A stretch of 64,000 nucleotides of DNA, from assembly GCA_965224095.1 (NCBI GenBank), contig OZ245039.1:1364001-1428000 (forward strand). Reading direction: 5' to 3'. Origin of the DNA: JBPEWY01 sp965224095. GTDB lineage: Bacteria; Bacteroidota; Bacteroidia; Flavobacteriales; Flavobacteriaceae. Each line of letters begins with the position of its first letter. Positions within the stretch are counted from its first letter, which is position 1. The translations under genes and the position numbers were made by a program. The notes below the pieces were generated by a model, which was given only the letters and a program-made list of their open reading frames with translations, was not told the origin of the DNA and searched no databases. Shown here piece after piece: positions 43,618 through 52,985 of the stretch.

Positions 43618-44904
43618 TTATACCTTAAATGCTTTCTTACCCGGGTACAAAGCAACACTTCCGAGTTCTTCCTCGATACGCAGCAATTGATTGTATTTAG
43701 CCATTCTGTCCGATCTGGATGCCGATCCTGTTTTTATTTGCCCGGTATTTAAAGCAACCGCAAGGTCTGCAATGGTATTGTCTTCCGTTTCTCCGGATCT
43801 GTGCGACATAACCGAGGTATATCCGGCATTATGAGCCATATTCACCGCCGCTATAGTTTCGGTTAAAGTGCCTATCTGATTCACTTTAATAAGAATAGAA
43901 TTGGCAATACCCTCATCTATTCCCTTTGACAGGCGGTTTACATTGGTTACAAACAAATCGTCTCCTACCAACTGTACATTTTTACCCACCATATCGGTTA
44001 AAATTTTCCAGCCTTCCCAGTCATTTTCATCCATTCCGTCCTCTATGGAGATTATCGGGTATTTATCGCATAGATCTGCCAGGTACTGTGCCTGTTCTTT
44101 CGAGCTTCTTACAGCTCCTTTTTTACCTTCAAACTTCGTATAATCGTATTTCCCGTCAACATAAAATTCTGCAGCGGCACAATCCAGTGCGATCATTACC
44201 TCATCGCCTGCTTTATATCCTGCCTTTTCAATTGAAAGAATAACGGTATCCAAAGCATCTTCGGTTCCGTTAAATGCCGGTGCAAATCCGCCTTCATCTC
44301 CAACAGCCGTACTCAATCCCCTATCGTGTAATACTTTTTTAAGGTTGTGAAAAATCTCTGTTCCCATTTGGAGCGCCTGCGTGAAACTTTCCGCCTTAAC
44401 CGGCATAATCATAAATTCCTGGAATGCGATCGGAGCATCTGAATGCGATCCCCCGTTAACGATGTTCATCATAGGTACGGGCAACGTATTCCCGCTAACG
44501 CCGCCTACATAGCGATATAACGGGAGATTAAGCTCGTTTGCAGCGGCTTTGGCTGCAGCCAGTGAAACCCCTAAAATGGCATTGGCACCCAGTTTAGATT
44601 TATTAGGGGTACCATCAAGATCCATCATGATCTGATCAATAAGATTTTGTTCAAAAACAGGAACACCAATTAGTTCTTCAGCAATTATATTATTTACATT
44701 ATTCACGGCATTCTGTACTCCTTTCCCCATATAGGCTTTTCCGCCATCTCTAAGTTCCACAGCCTCGTGTTCTCCCGTGGAAGCACCAGATGGAACTGCC
44801 GCTCTTCCTAATATTCCATTTTCCGTTATTACGTCGACTTCAACTGTTGGGTTCCCTCTGGAATCAAAAATCTGACGTGCGTGAATACTCAATATTATGC
44901 TCAT
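43618..44904 (-). CDS. eno: enolase
   Basis: 428-residue enolase of normal length, converting 2-phosphoglycerate to phosphoenolpyruvate. Signature segments: ARQIFDSRGNPTVEVDV at the N-terminus, the magnesium ligand region ALDCAAAEF, SIEDGMDENDWEGW, GDDLFVTN, and ILIKVNQIGTLTE with the catalytic Lys, then SHRSGETED. Its ATG overlaps the carA stop by 4 bases, so it is translationally coupled to carA. Confidence 0.97.
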   Translation of the reverse strand: MSIILSIHARQIFDSRGNPTVEVDVITENGILGRAAVPSGASTGEHEAVELRDGGKAYMGKGVQNAVNNVNNIIAEELIGVPVFEQNLIDQIMMDLDGTPNKSKLGANAILGVSLAAAKAAANELNLPLYRYVGGVSGNTLPVPMMNIVNGGSHSDAPIAFQEFMIMPVKAESFTQALQMGTEIFHNLKKVLHDRGLSTAVGDEGGFAPAFNGTEDALDTVILSIEKAGYKAGDEVMIALDCAAAEFYVDGKYDYTKFEGKKGAVRSSKEQAQYLADLCDKYPIISIEDGMDENDWEGWKILTDMVGKNVQLVGDDLFVTNVNRLSKGIDEGIANSILIKVNQIGTLTETIAAVNMAHNAGYTSVMSHRSGETEDNTIADLAVALNTGQIKTGSASRSDRMAKYNQLLRIEEELGSVALYPGKKAFKV

Positions 44905-46019
44905 ATAAGTGCAAGTTTATGGTTTTTAATATTTTCTATAAACTGATCAAACAGATAGGAAGCGTCATGCGGTCCGGGGCTTGCTTCCGGGTGATATTGC
45001 ACAGAAAAACAAGGCTTGTTTTTAATTTTAATTCCTGCCACCGTATGGTCGTTGAGATGTACATGTGTAATCTCGACATTCGTATTTGCTTCCGTTTCTT
45101 CCCTATTTATGGCAAATCCGTGATTTTGCGAAGTGATCTCTCCCTTTCCTGTAATCAAATTTTTTACCGGATGGTTAATTCCACGATGTCCGTTATGCAT
45201 TTTATAGGTTGTTATTCCATTGGCCAGGGCAATTACCTGATGCCCCAGGCATATTCCGAATAATGGTAAATTCCTCTTCAGAATTTCTCCGGCCAGGGTT
45301 CTGGCCTCTGTTAATGGTTCCGGATCTCCGGGGCCATTAGACAAAAAATATCCATCTGGCTGCCAGGACTCCATTTCTTCAAATGCAGTATTGTAAGGAA
45401 AAACCTTTACATACGTATCTCTGGCGGTTAAATTTCTAAGGATATTCTTCTTGATACCTATGTCGAGAGCCGCCACTTTATAGGTAGCTTCAGGATTTCC
45501 TACGAAATAAGGCTCTTTGGTAGATACTTTTGAAGCCAGTTCAAGACCGCTCATACCGGGTATTTCAGCTAGCCTTTTCTTCAGTGATTCCACATTGTCA
45601 ACTTCTGTGGAGATAACAGCATTCATAGCTCCATTATCTCTAATGTAACTAACCAGGGCCCTTGTATCTACATCCGAAATAGCAAAGAGGTTGTATTTGG
45701 AAAAAAAGTCTTCAAGAGACTCATCGGCTCCATACCTGGAATACTCATAGCTGAAATTCTTACAAACCAAACCGGCAATTTTAATACCATCGGATTCCAT
45801 TTCATCATCATGAATTCCGTAGTTACCAATATGTGCATTGGTCGTTACCATGATTTGCCCGAAATAGGATGGGTCTGTAAATATTTCCTGATACCCTGTC
45901 ATCCCGGTATTAAAACACACTTCTCCAAAAGCGGTACCTTCACCACCCACAGCCCTTCCATAAAAAATAGTACCGTCGGCGAGTAAGATTAAGGCTTTCT
46001 TTTTTGTTGTATATTTCAT
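44901..46019 (-). CDS. carA: carbamoyl-phosphate synthase small subunit
   Basis: 372 residues. CarA is the glutamine amidotransferase subunit that supplies ammonia to CarB for carbamoyl phosphate, feeding arginine and pyrimidine synthesis. The N-terminal domain opens KALILLADGTIFYG; the class I amidotransferase triad is Cys in FGICLGHQV, and His and Glu in YHPEASPGPHD. carB is not in the window. It follows rplQ after a terminator and leads into eno with a 4-base overlap. Confidence 0.96.
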   Translation of the reverse strand: MKYTTKKKALILLADGTIFYGRAVGGEGTAFGEVCFNTGMTGYQEIFTDPSYFGQIMVTTNAHIGNYGIHDDEMESDGIKIAGLVCKNFSYEYSRYGADESLEDFFSKYNLFAISDVDTRALVSYIRDNGAMNAVISTEVDNVESLKKRLAEIPGMSGLELASKVSTKEPYFVGNPEATYKVAALDIGIKKNILRNLTARDTYVKVFPYNTAFEEMESWQPDGYFLSNGPGDPEPLTEARTLAGEILKRNLPLFGICLGHQVIALANGITTYKMHNGHRGINHPVKNLITGKGEITSQNHGFAINREETEANTNVEITHVHLNDHTVAGIKIKNKPCFSVQYHPEASPGPHDASYLFDQFIENIKNHKLALI

Positions 46020-46068
46020 TTTACTTGTTGTGTTGTTCAGATTTTAAGTTTCACAAAATAACATAAAA

Positions 46069-46099
46069 AAAAGGATAAACTTAGACAGCTTATCCTTTT
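46069..46099 (-). terminator. terminator of the ribosomal protein cluster after rplQ
   Basis: A 10-bp stem AAAAGGATAA (46069-46078) with TTATCCTTTT (46090-46099), 11-base loop; on the minus strand a run of Ts follows. It lies 22 bases after the rplQ stop and marks the end of the alpha operon. Confidence 0.85.
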
Positions 46100-46121
46100 A
46101 TTATCAACGATAACGTTTTCA

Positions 46122-46634
46122 TTATTCTTTCGTTGCTTCAGCATTTTCTTCCGTTGATTCAGCCACATTTGCTTCGGCAACCGGAGCGCTTTCTTTTTTC
46201 TTTCTACCTCTACGGGTTGATTTTTTCTTAACCGGTTTTCCAGCATTATAAACTTCGTTAAAATCAACCAGTTCAATCATAGCCATTTCGGCATTATCTC
46301 CCAAACGATTTCCCAGTTTAATAATGCGGGTATATCCTCCAGGGCGGTCGCCTACTTTGGTAGCCACATCACCAAATAACTCAGAAACCGCATATTTATT
46401 TCTCAAATAGCTGAATACTACTCTTCTGTTATGCGTTCCTTCTTCTTTGGTTTTGTTATTCCCGGCTTTTGATTTGGTAACCAAAGGCTCGATAAACTGC
46501 TTCAAAGCCTTGGCTTTAGCCAGGGTAGTATTAATGCGCTTATGTTCTATAAGGGAACAGGCCATATTAGCTAACATAGCTTTTCTATGGGCTGTTTTTC
46601 TGCTTAAATGATTAAATTTCTTTCCGTGTCTCAT
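46122..46634 (-). CDS. rplQ: 50S ribosomal protein bL17
   Basis: 170 residues, longer than the ~120 of most L17 because of a C-terminal tail rich in Lys, then Glu/Ala (KKKSTRRGRKKKE, then acidic). The conserved core is MRHGKKFNHLSRKTAHRKAM and the GGYTRI segment. bL17 lines the outer side of the exit tunnel. Last gene of the cluster, 38 bases after rpoA. Confidence 0.97.
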   Translation of the reverse strand: MRHGKKFNHLSRKTAHRKAMLANMACSLIEHKRINTTLAKAKALKQFIEPLVTKSKAGNNKTKEEGTHNRRVVFSYLRNKYAVSELFGDVATKVGDRPGGYTRIIKLGNRLGDNAEMAMIELVDFNEVYNAGKPVKKKSTRRGRKKKESAPVAEANVAESTEENAEATKE

Positions 46635-46672
46635 CTTTCTTTATTTTATTCCTTCACAAAGAGGAACGAAAG

Positions 46673-47665
46673 TTAGTCTTTATCTAATTTATACTTTGAT
46701 AAATCCATTCCAAAACTCAGGCCTTTATTATTAACCAACTCTTCAAGTTCGGTTAACGATTTTTTTCCGAAGTTTCTGAATTTCATCAAATCGTTCTTAT
46801 TAAATGACACCAAATCTCCCAGGGTGTCAACCTCAGCTGCTTTAAGACAGTTTAAAGCACGAACGGAAAGGTCCATATCAATTAATTTTGTCTTAAGTAA
46901 CTGGCGCATGTGCAATGATTCTTCATCATAGGTTTCTGTCTGCGCAATTTCGTCGGCTTCCAGAGTAATTCGTTCATCGGAGAAAAGCATGAAATGGTGG
47001 ATCAATACTTTAGCCGCTTCGGTAAGCGCATCCTTAGGGTGGATAGATCCGTCGGTTACGATTTCAAAAACCAATTTTTCATAATCGGTTTTTTGTTCAA
47101 CCCGAAAGTTCTCGATGCTGTATTTTACATTTTTAACCGGCGTAAAAATCGAATCGGTTGCAATTACACCCAGAGGGGCATTTGATTTTTTGTTCTCTTC
47201 AGCGGGAACATAACCTCTGCCCTTTTCTATAGTAATTTCCAGGTTAATGGTAACTTTAGGATCCATGTGACAGATTACCAGTTCGGGATTTAACACCTGG
47301 AATCCTGAAATGAACTTCTGAAAATCTCCGGCAGTCATTTGTTCCTTTCCTGAAACGGAAATAGAAACGGTTTCATTATCTACATCTTCTATCTGTCGTT
47401 TAAAACGAATTTGTTTAAGGTTCAGAATGATTTCCGTAACATCCTCTACAACTCCCGCAATAGTAGAAAACTCATGTTCTACTTTATCAATACGTACAGA
47501 GGTAATAGCAAATCCTTCTAAAGAAGATAGAAGAACTCTGCGCAATGCGTTACCAACGGTTAATCCATATCCAGGTTCTAAAGGTCGGAATTCAAAACGA
47601 CCTTCAAAATCTGAAGAATCAATCATTATAACTTTATCTGGTTTTTGAAAATTTAGTAATGCCAT
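46673..47665 (-). CDS. rpoA: RNA polymerase subunit alpha
   Basis: 330 residues. The N-terminal dimerisation domain carries GYGLTVGNALRRVLLSS and the C-terminal domain the helix-hairpin-helix region (DLVSFNKNDLMKFRNFGKKSLTEL) that contacts UP-element DNA and activators. A flexible linker lies near 235-255. Sits between rpsD and rplQ as in most bacteria, with 19- and 38-base gaps. Confidence 0.97.
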   Translation of the reverse strand: MALLNFQKPDKVIMIDSSDFEGRFEFRPLEPGYGLTVGNALRRVLLSSLEGFAITSVRIDKVEHEFSTIAGVVEDVTEIILNLKQIRFKRQIEDVDNETVSISVSGKEQMTAGDFQKFISGFQVLNPELVICHMDPKVTINLEITIEKGRGYVPAEENKKSNAPLGVIATDSIFTPVKNVKYSIENFRVEQKTDYEKLVFEIVTDGSIHPKDALTEAAKVLIHHFMLFSDERITLEADEIAQTETYDEESLHMRQLLKTKLIDMDLSVRALNCLKAAEVDTLGDLVSFNKNDLMKFRNFGKKSLTELEELVNNKGLSFGMDLSKYKLDKD

Positions 47666-47684
47666 AATTGGACGGGTGTCTTTA

Positions 47685-48290
47685 TTATTTAGAGTATAAC
47701 TCGACGATTAATTGTTCTTTAATGTTTTCCGGAATTTGCAAACGCTCGGGAATATTGACAAATGTTCCTTCCTTTTTTTCCGAATTCCAAGTAATCCACT
47801 CGTAAACACTGCTGTTATTAGTCAAAGAGTTTTCAACAACCTCTAAAGATTTTGACTTTTCTCTAACTCCCACTACATCACCGGGCTTCAAAGAATACGA
47901 TGGAATATTCACAATATCACCGTTAACAGTAATGTGACGGTGAGAAACTAACTGACGAGCGCCTCTTCTTGAAGGAGAAATACCCATTCTGTAAACCACA
48001 TTATCCAAACGCGATTCGCATAATTGTAACAATACCTCACCGGTAACTCCTTTACTTCTATTTGCTTTTTCAAATAAATTTCTGAACTGGCGCTCTAAAA
48101 TACCATAGGTGTATTTTGCCTTTTGCTTTTCCATTAACTGGACAGCATATTCAGATTTTTTTCCGCGTCTGCGGTTGTTTCCATGTTGCCCTGGAGGGTA
48201 ATTTCTTTTTTCGAAAGATTTATCATCTCCGAAAATCGCTTCTCCGAATTTACGGGCAATTTTTGTTTTTGGACCTCTATATCTTGCCAT
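47685..48290 (-). CDS. rpsD: 30S ribosomal protein uS4
   Basis: 201 residues. An S4-type RNA-binding domain (SRLDNVVYRMGISPSRRGAR) sits in the C-terminal half. The N-terminal region lacks the zinc-binding cysteines found in some S4, so it is the zinc-free form. uS4 nucleates 30S assembly and in many bacteria represses its own operon. Preceded by an 80-base gap after rpsK, one of the larger gaps in the cluster. Confidence 0.97.
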   Translation of the reverse strand: MARYRGPKTKIARKFGEAIFGDDKSFEKRNYPPGQHGNNRRRGKKSEYAVQLMEKQKAKYTYGILERQFRNLFEKANRSKGVTGEVLLQLCESRLDNVVYRMGISPSRRGARQLVSHRHITVNGDIVNIPSYSLKPGDVVGVREKSKSLEVVENSLTNNSSVYEWITWNSEKKEGTFVNIPERLQIPENIKEQLIVELYSK

Positions 48291-48370
48291 TTCTACTAAT
48301 TAATTTTGAGGAGATTATGAATTAAGGCTATCCTTCGATAATCTGTATATCCTCGTTTATAAAAATCTAA

Positions 48371-48763
48371 TTAAACTCTTCTTCTTTTAGGAGGACGACA
48401 TCCATTGTGTGGCAATGGGGTAACATCGATTATTTCGGTAACTTCAATACCGGAATTGTGAATTGATCTGATCGCAGATTCTCTTCCGTTTCCAGGTCCT
48501 TTTACAAACACCTTTACTTTTCTCAATCCGGCTTCCTGAGCTACTTTTGCAGCATCTTCCGCAGCAACCTGAGCAGCATAAGGGGTATTTTTCTTAGACC
48601 CTCTAAAGCCCATTTTTCCAGCAGACGACCATGCAATTACATCTCCTTTTTTATTGGTAAGCGATATGATAATATTGTTAAATGATGCTGAGATATGTGC
48701 TTCTCCCTGGGCATCTACTATTACCTTACGCTTCCTAGCAGTTTTAGTATTTGACTTTGCCAT
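48371..48763 (-). CDS. rpsK: 30S ribosomal protein uS11
   Basis: 130 residues with the family end GCRPPKRRRV and the central VKGPGNGRESAIR. uS11 forms part of the platform near the E-site mRNA. Six bases after rpsM. Confidence 0.97.
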   Translation of the reverse strand: MAKSNTKTARKRKVIVDAQGEAHISASFNNIIISLTNKKGDVIAWSSAGKMGFRGSKKNTPYAAQVAAEDAAKVAQEAGLRKVKVFVKGPGNGRESAIRSIHNSGIEVTEIIDVTPLPHNGCRPPKRRRV

Positions 48764-48769
48764 TACTTA

Positions 48770-49144
48770 TTATTTGGTTGCTTTTTTCTTGTTAGCAACA
48801 GTTTTTCTTTTACCCTTTCTCGTTCTCGAATTATTCTTTGTACGCTGGCCTCTTAGCGGTAATCCGGCTCTGTGACGGATACCTCTATAGCAACCAATAT
48901 CCATAAGTCGCTTAATACTCAGTTGTACTTCAGAGCGTAATTCTCCTTCAATCTTATATGCAGATACCGCTTCCCGAATACGACCGATTTCATCATCGGT
49001 CCATTCAGACACTTTTGTATCTTCACTAACTTTTGCTGCAGCTAAAATATCTTTAGCCCTGCTTTTTCCGACACCAAAAATATAGGTTAATGCAATAACC
49101 CCTCTTTTATGTTTTGGTACATCAACTCCTGCGATTCTTGCCAT
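48770..49144 (-). CDS. rpsM: 30S ribosomal protein uS13
   Basis: 124 residues: MARIAGVDVPKHKRGVIALT start, helix-two-turns-helix, GCYRGIRHRAGLPLRGQRT and a lysine-rich tail that reaches the P-site tRNA. uS13 also bridges to the 50S. Three bases after the rpmJ stop codon, typical alpha-operon spacing. Confidence 0.97.
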   Translation of the reverse strand: MARIAGVDVPKHKRGVIALTYIFGVGKSRAKDILAAAKVSEDTKVSEWTDDEIGRIREAVSAYKIEGELRSEVQLSIKRLMDIGCYRGIRHRAGLPLRGQRTKNNSRTRKGKRKTVANKKKATK

Positions 49145-49147
49145 AAC

Positions 49148-49264
49148 TTACCCTTGTCTTTGTTTAAATCTAGGATTCTTTTTATTAATTACGTACAATC
49201 TCCCCTTACGACGCACAATTTTGCACTCGGGACTTCTTTTTTTTAGCGATGCTCTTACTTTCAT
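49148..49264 (-). CDS. rpmJ: 50S ribosomal protein bL36
   Basis: 38 codons from the ATG at 49264 to TAA at 49148: starts MKVRASLKKRSPEC and ends NPRFKQRQG. Only one cysteine remains and the His of the usual CxxC...C...H zinc site is Phe, so this is the zinc-free (C-minus) type. It lies between infA and rpsM in the canonical place. Confidence 0.95.
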   Translation of the reverse strand: MKVRASLKKRSPECKIVRRKGRLYVINKKNPRFKQRQG

Positions 49265-49274
49265 CTTTACTATC

Positions 49275-49490
49275 TTAATATCTATAAGTAATTCTTGCTT
49301 TGGTCAGATCGTACGGACTCATTTCCAACTTCACTTTATCTCCCGGAAGTAATTTGATATAATGCATACGCATTTTACCAGAAATATGAGCGGTAACTAC
49401 ATGACCGTTTTCTAATTCTACACGAAACATTGCATTAGACAATGCTTCTATTATGGTTCCGTCTTGTTCTATTGCCGGTTGTTTTGCCAT
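49275..49490 (-). CDS. infA: translation initiation factor IF-1
   Basis: 71-residue OB-fold protein that blocks the A site during initiation. The family core includes IEALSNAMFRVELENGHVV, HISGKMRMHYI and GDKVKLEMSPYDL. Four bases after secY. Confidence 0.97.
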   Translation of the reverse strand: MAKQPAIEQDGTIIEALSNAMFRVELENGHVVTAHISGKMRMHYIKLLPGDKVKLEMSPYDLTKARITYRY

Positions 49491-49494
49491 AAAT

Positions 49495-50841
49495 TTATGC
49501 TACTCCTTTTCTGTTTTTACCTGTTTTCATTAATCCATCGTAATGTCTGTTAAGCAAATAAGCATTTATTTGCTGCATGGTATCGATGGCAACTCCTACC
49601 ATAATTAACAGTGAGGTTCCTCCGTAAAACAATGCCCAGCCCTGTTGAATACCAACAACCTTAACTACAATTGCAGGTAATATGGCCAAAAACGCCAGAA
49701 AGAGGGAGCCGGGAAAAGTAATTAAAGACATTATTTTATCTAAATAATCACCGGTTTCCTTCCCCGGGCGAATCCCCGGAATAAAACCACCACTTCGTTT
49801 GAGGTCGTCTGCCATTTTATTGGTAGGCACCGTAATTGCGGTATAAAAATATGTAAACACAATAATCAGCAATGCAAAAACAACATTATACCACAAGCCA
49901 AAAATATCTCCAAACTCGGCCTGGATTGATTTGGCTGTATCGGATTCCGACAAACTAGCCAGGGCACTCGGAACAAACATAATAGCTTGCGCAAATATAA
50001 TAGGCATTACTCCCGCCGCATTTAATTTCAGCGGAATATATTGTCTGGATCCAAACACATTTTTTTCGTATCCTCCGGAAGCAGTCCGTCGCGCATACTG
50101 TACCGGAATTTGTCTTACGGCCATAACAAGCATAACAGAAGCCAGGATTACAACAAACCAAAGAATTACTTCTATTAATATCATCATCAAACCTCCATTA
50201 TTCTCGGTAACACGGGAAACAAACTCCTGAACGAATGACTGAGGCATTGTTGCAATAATACCAACCATAATTAACAGAGAAATTCCATTACCGATTCCTT
50301 TATCTGTAATTTTTTCACCGAGCCACATAGCAAATACACAACCGGTTACCAGAATAATTACTGCTGGAATCATAAAATCCAATCCTTTTCCAAGAATGAA
50401 TGCACTGTCTGGAACTCCTAAAGCACTTAAACCTATAAGGTAGGTTGGTGCCTGAACAATACAGATCGCTATAGTGAGCCAACGTGTTATCTGAGTAAGC
50501 TTCTTTCTTCCACTTTCTCCTTCTTTCTGTAGCTTTTGCAAATAAGGAATTGCGATCCCCATAAGCTGCACCACAATGGAGGCTGAAATATAAGGCATAA
50601 TTCCCAAAGCGAATACCGAAGCATTAGCAAAAGCCCCTCCCGTAAATGCATTGAGAATCCCCAGTAGTCCGCCACCATCCGTTCTATTGGTCAGTTCGGC
50701 CAATTGTTCGGTATCAATCCCGGGTAATACTATCTGGGCACCGAAACGATAAACCAGCAATAACCCAAGAGTAACCAGGATACGCCCGCGAAGCTCATCT
50801 ATTTTCCAAATATTCCGTATGGTCTCTAAAAATTTATTCAT
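49495..50841 (-). CDS. secY: protein translocase subunit SecY
   Basis: 448 residues, ten transmembrane helices; channel of the Sec translocon, partner of SecE/SecG and of SecA, and the target of the SRP pathway represented here by ffh. Recognisable are the plug region after helix 1, GDKGIGNG-like TDKGIGNGISLLI, and PVQYARR in the cytoplasmic loop. Sits between rplO and infA as is usual in Bacteroidota. Confidence 0.97.
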   Translation of the reverse strand: MNKFLETIRNIWKIDELRGRILVTLGLLLVYRFGAQIVLPGIDTEQLAELTNRTDGGGLLGILNAFTGGAFANASVFALGIMPYISASIVVQLMGIAIPYLQKLQKEGESGRKKLTQITRWLTIAICIVQAPTYLIGLSALGVPDSAFILGKGLDFMIPAVIILVTGCVFAMWLGEKITDKGIGNGISLLIMVGIIATMPQSFVQEFVSRVTENNGGLMMILIEVILWFVVILASVMLVMAVRQIPVQYARRTASGGYEKNVFGSRQYIPLKLNAAGVMPIIFAQAIMFVPSALASLSESDTAKSIQAEFGDIFGLWYNVVFALLIIVFTYFYTAITVPTNKMADDLKRSGGFIPGIRPGKETGDYLDKIMSLITFPGSLFLAFLAILPAIVVKVVGIQQGWALFYGGTSLLIMVGVAIDTMQQINAYLLNRHYDGLMKTGKNRKGVA

Positions 50842-50855
50842 TGCAACAATGTTGA

Positions 50856-51308
50856 TTATAAAGTTACCGCTTCACCTCCAGCTGTTTCTATAGCTTCTTT
50901 AGCACTTGCTGTAAACTTATGTGCCGAAACTTTTAATTTGGCTTTTAACTCTCCTCCTCCGAGGATTTTAACCAAATCGTTCTTTCCTGCCATTCTGTTT
51001 GCAATTAAAACATCCAGATCAACGGTATCTTTAACGATCTTTTTATCAACCAGGTCCTGTAATTTATTCAAGTTGATTCCTACGTACTCTTTTCGGTTAA
51101 TGTTTTTAAACCCGAATTTAGGTACACGACGTTGAAGTGGCATCTGACCTCCTTCAAATCCAATTTTCTTTGAATATCCGGATCGAGACTTAGCTCCTTT
51201 ATGGCCTCTGGTGGCAGTACCTCCTTTACCAGATCCCTGGCCTCTTCCAACTCGTTTCCCGTCTTTGTGAACCGAACCTTCTGCTGGTTTTAAGTTACTT
51301 AAATTCAT
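50856..51308 (-). CDS. rplO: 50S ribosomal protein uL15
   Basis: 150 residues. Starts MNLSNLKPAEGSVHKDGKRV and has the glycine-rich GRGQGSGKGGTATRGHKGAK extension that threads into 23S rRNA. Located 12 bases after rpmD, normal for the spc operon. Confidence 0.97.
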   Translation of the reverse strand: MNLSNLKPAEGSVHKDGKRVGRGQGSGKGGTATRGHKGAKSRSGYSKKIGFEGGQMPLQRRVPKFGFKNINRKEYVGINLNKLQDLVDKKIVKDTVDLDVLIANRMAGKNDLVKILGGGELKAKLKVSAHKFTASAKEAIETAGGEAVTL

Positions 51309-51320
51309 CTTCTATTATTG

Positions 51321-51503
51321 TTACTTAACTTCCTCTACGGAAACCAAATGTTGTACTTTATTTACCATTCCCAGGATACTAGGAGTAGCTTCGTGTTCGA
51401 CAACCTGCCCTATTCTTTTCAGACCAAGTGCTTCCAACGTTCTTTTTTGATTTTGCAATCGTTTAATACTACTCTTTACCTGTGTTACTTTTATTTTTCC
51501 CAT
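51321..51503 (-). CDS. rpmD: 50S ribosomal protein uL30
   Basis: 60 residues: KIKVTQVKSSIKRLQNQKRT then LGLKRIGQVVEHEATPSILG, the compact bacterial L30. The plus-strand frame over the same bases is a shadow. Confidence 0.96.
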   Translation of the reverse strand: MGKIKVTQVKSSIKRLQNQKRTLEALGLKRIGQVVEHEATPSILGMVNKVQHLVSVEEVK

Positions 51504-51523
51504 GATCTCTGAGCTTAAATAAA

Positions 51524-52048
51524 TTATCCTTTAAATACTTTCTCTAAAGAAATTCCTCTTTGGGCTGCTACTGTTCTTGCATCTCTAAGCTGTAGTAAAG
51601 CATCGAAAGTTGCCTTAACCACATTATGCGGATTTGAAGAACCCTGAGATTTAGAAAGTACGTCATGAACTCCTACTGCTTCCAATACCGCTCTTACCGC
51701 ACCACCTGCTATTACTCCGGTACCGTGAGAAGCCGGCTGTAAATAAACCCTGGCCCCTCCAAATTTACCTTTTTGTTCATGGGGTAAGGTATGTTTATTT
51801 AAAGGAATACGAACCAAATTCTTCTTTGCATCTTCAACAGCTTTTGAAATAGCTTCAGCCACCTCTTTGGATTTCCCCAGGCCGTGTCCTACAACTCCGT
51901 GCTCATCTCCTACTACAACAATAGCAGAAAAACCGAAAGCTCTACCACCTTTAGTTACTTTGGTAACACGTTGTACGCCCACCAAACGATCTTTTAATTC
52001 CAGTCCACCTGGTTTAACTATCTCTACGTTTTTATACTTCTGATACAT
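51524..52048 (-). CDS. rpsE: 30S ribosomal protein uS5
   Basis: 174 residues: N-terminal double-stranded-RNA-binding-like domain with VVVGDEHGVVGHGLGKSKEV and the C-terminal LRDARTVAAQRG. uS5 affects decoding accuracy and mRNA entry. Twenty bases before rpmD. Confidence 0.97.
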   Translation of the reverse strand: MYQKYKNVEIVKPGGLELKDRLVGVQRVTKVTKGGRAFGFSAIVVVGDEHGVVGHGLGKSKEVAEAISKAVEDAKKNLVRIPLNKHTLPHEQKGKFGGARVYLQPASHGTGVIAGGAVRAVLEAVGVHDVLSKSQGSSNPHNVVKATFDALLQLRDARTVAAQRGISLEKVFKG

Positions 52049-52054
52049 AATTTT

Positions 52055-52411
52055 CTAGAATTTAAGTCCTGCTTCTCTTGCACCATCGGCTAACGATTTC
52101 ACTCGTCCGTGATACAAATATCCTCCGCGATCGAATGCAATGGTTTCTACTCCAGCTTTTTTAGCTTTTTCAGCGACAGACTTTCCTACTAAAGCCGCTT
52201 TCTCCGTTTTAGTTCCCTTGGCGGAACTAATATCTTTATCTCTAGAAGAAGCAGATGCCAGGGTTTTTCCCGTTACATCGTCTATAATCTGAGCATAAAT
52301 TTCCTTATTACTTCTAAAAACAGCTAATCTGGGTTTCGATTCAGTACCTGAAACCACTTTTCTGATTCTGTTTTTAATTCGTTGTCTTCTTTCAGTCTTT
52401 GATAATGCCAT
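52055..52411 (-). CDS. rplR: 50S ribosomal protein uL18
   Basis: 118 residues: basic N-terminus KTERRQRIKNRIRKVVSGT, then RLAVFRSNKEIYAQIIDD and AFDRGGYLYHGRVKSLADGA. Binds 5S rRNA in the central protuberance. Six bases before rpsE. Confidence 0.97.
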   Translation of the reverse strand: MALSKTERRQRIKNRIRKVVSGTESKPRLAVFRSNKEIYAQIIDDVTGKTLASASSRDKDISSAKGTKTEKAALVGKSVAEKAKKAGVETIAFDRGGYLYHGRVKSLADGAREAGLKF

Positions 52412-52422
52412 AATGCTAATTA

Positions 52423-52965
52423 TTAAGCTGATTTACCTGCTTTTCTCCTTATTTGTTCTCCGACAAACTTGATTCCTTTTCCTTTATAAGGCTCCGGTTT
52501 ACGGAAGGAACGAATTTTAGCGGCCACCTGACCTACTAGTTGTTTGTCATGAGAGGTTAGTTTAACGATAGGGTTTTTCCCTTTCTCGGAAATTGTTTCA
52601 ATTTTAATTTCCGGTGCAAGGTTCATAACAATATTATGAGAAAAACCAAGAGCCAAGTCCAGTTTTTGTCCCTGGTTACTTGCTCTATATCCCACACCTA
52701 CCAATTCCAATTCTTTTGTAAATCCTTTTGAAACTCCCTCCACCATATTATTGATCAAAGATCTGTAAAGCCCGTGTTTTGCTTTTTGACCTTTCGAAGT
52801 GTCTGTTGTTTCAACTTTGATTTGTCCATCTTCCTGCTTCACGGTAACATCTTTAATTTCCTGGGTTAATTCGCCCAATTTACCTTTTACGGTAATCAAA
52901 TTATTCTCGATGTTAATGGTAACGCCTTCAGGAATACTTATCGGATTATTTCCTATTCTTGACAT
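52423..52965 (-). CDS. rplF: 50S ribosomal protein uL6
   Basis: 180 residues, two repeated L6 folds; start MSRIGNNPISIPEGV and C-terminal signature PEPYKGKGIKF. Lies near the factor-binding site of the 50S. Eleven bases before rplR. Confidence 0.97.
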   Translation of the reverse strand: MSRIGNNPISIPEGVTINIENNLITVKGKLGELTQEIKDVTVKQEDGQIKVETTDTSKGQKAKHGLYRSLINNMVEGVSKGFTKELELVGVGYRASNQGQKLDLALGFSHNIVMNLAPEIKIETISEKGKNPIVKLTSHDKQLVGQVAAKIRSFRKPEPYKGKGIKFVGEQIRRKAGKSA

Positions 52966-52985
52966 GATTTAAGTCTTTTAAACGA

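Noticed and set aside
44790..45263. 157-codon plus-strand frame across the carA/eno junction
   Set aside because: Antisense shadow of two well-identified essential genes.
46037..46276. 79-codon minus-strand frame within rplQ
   Set aside because: Lysine-rich shadow of the rplQ tail in another frame.
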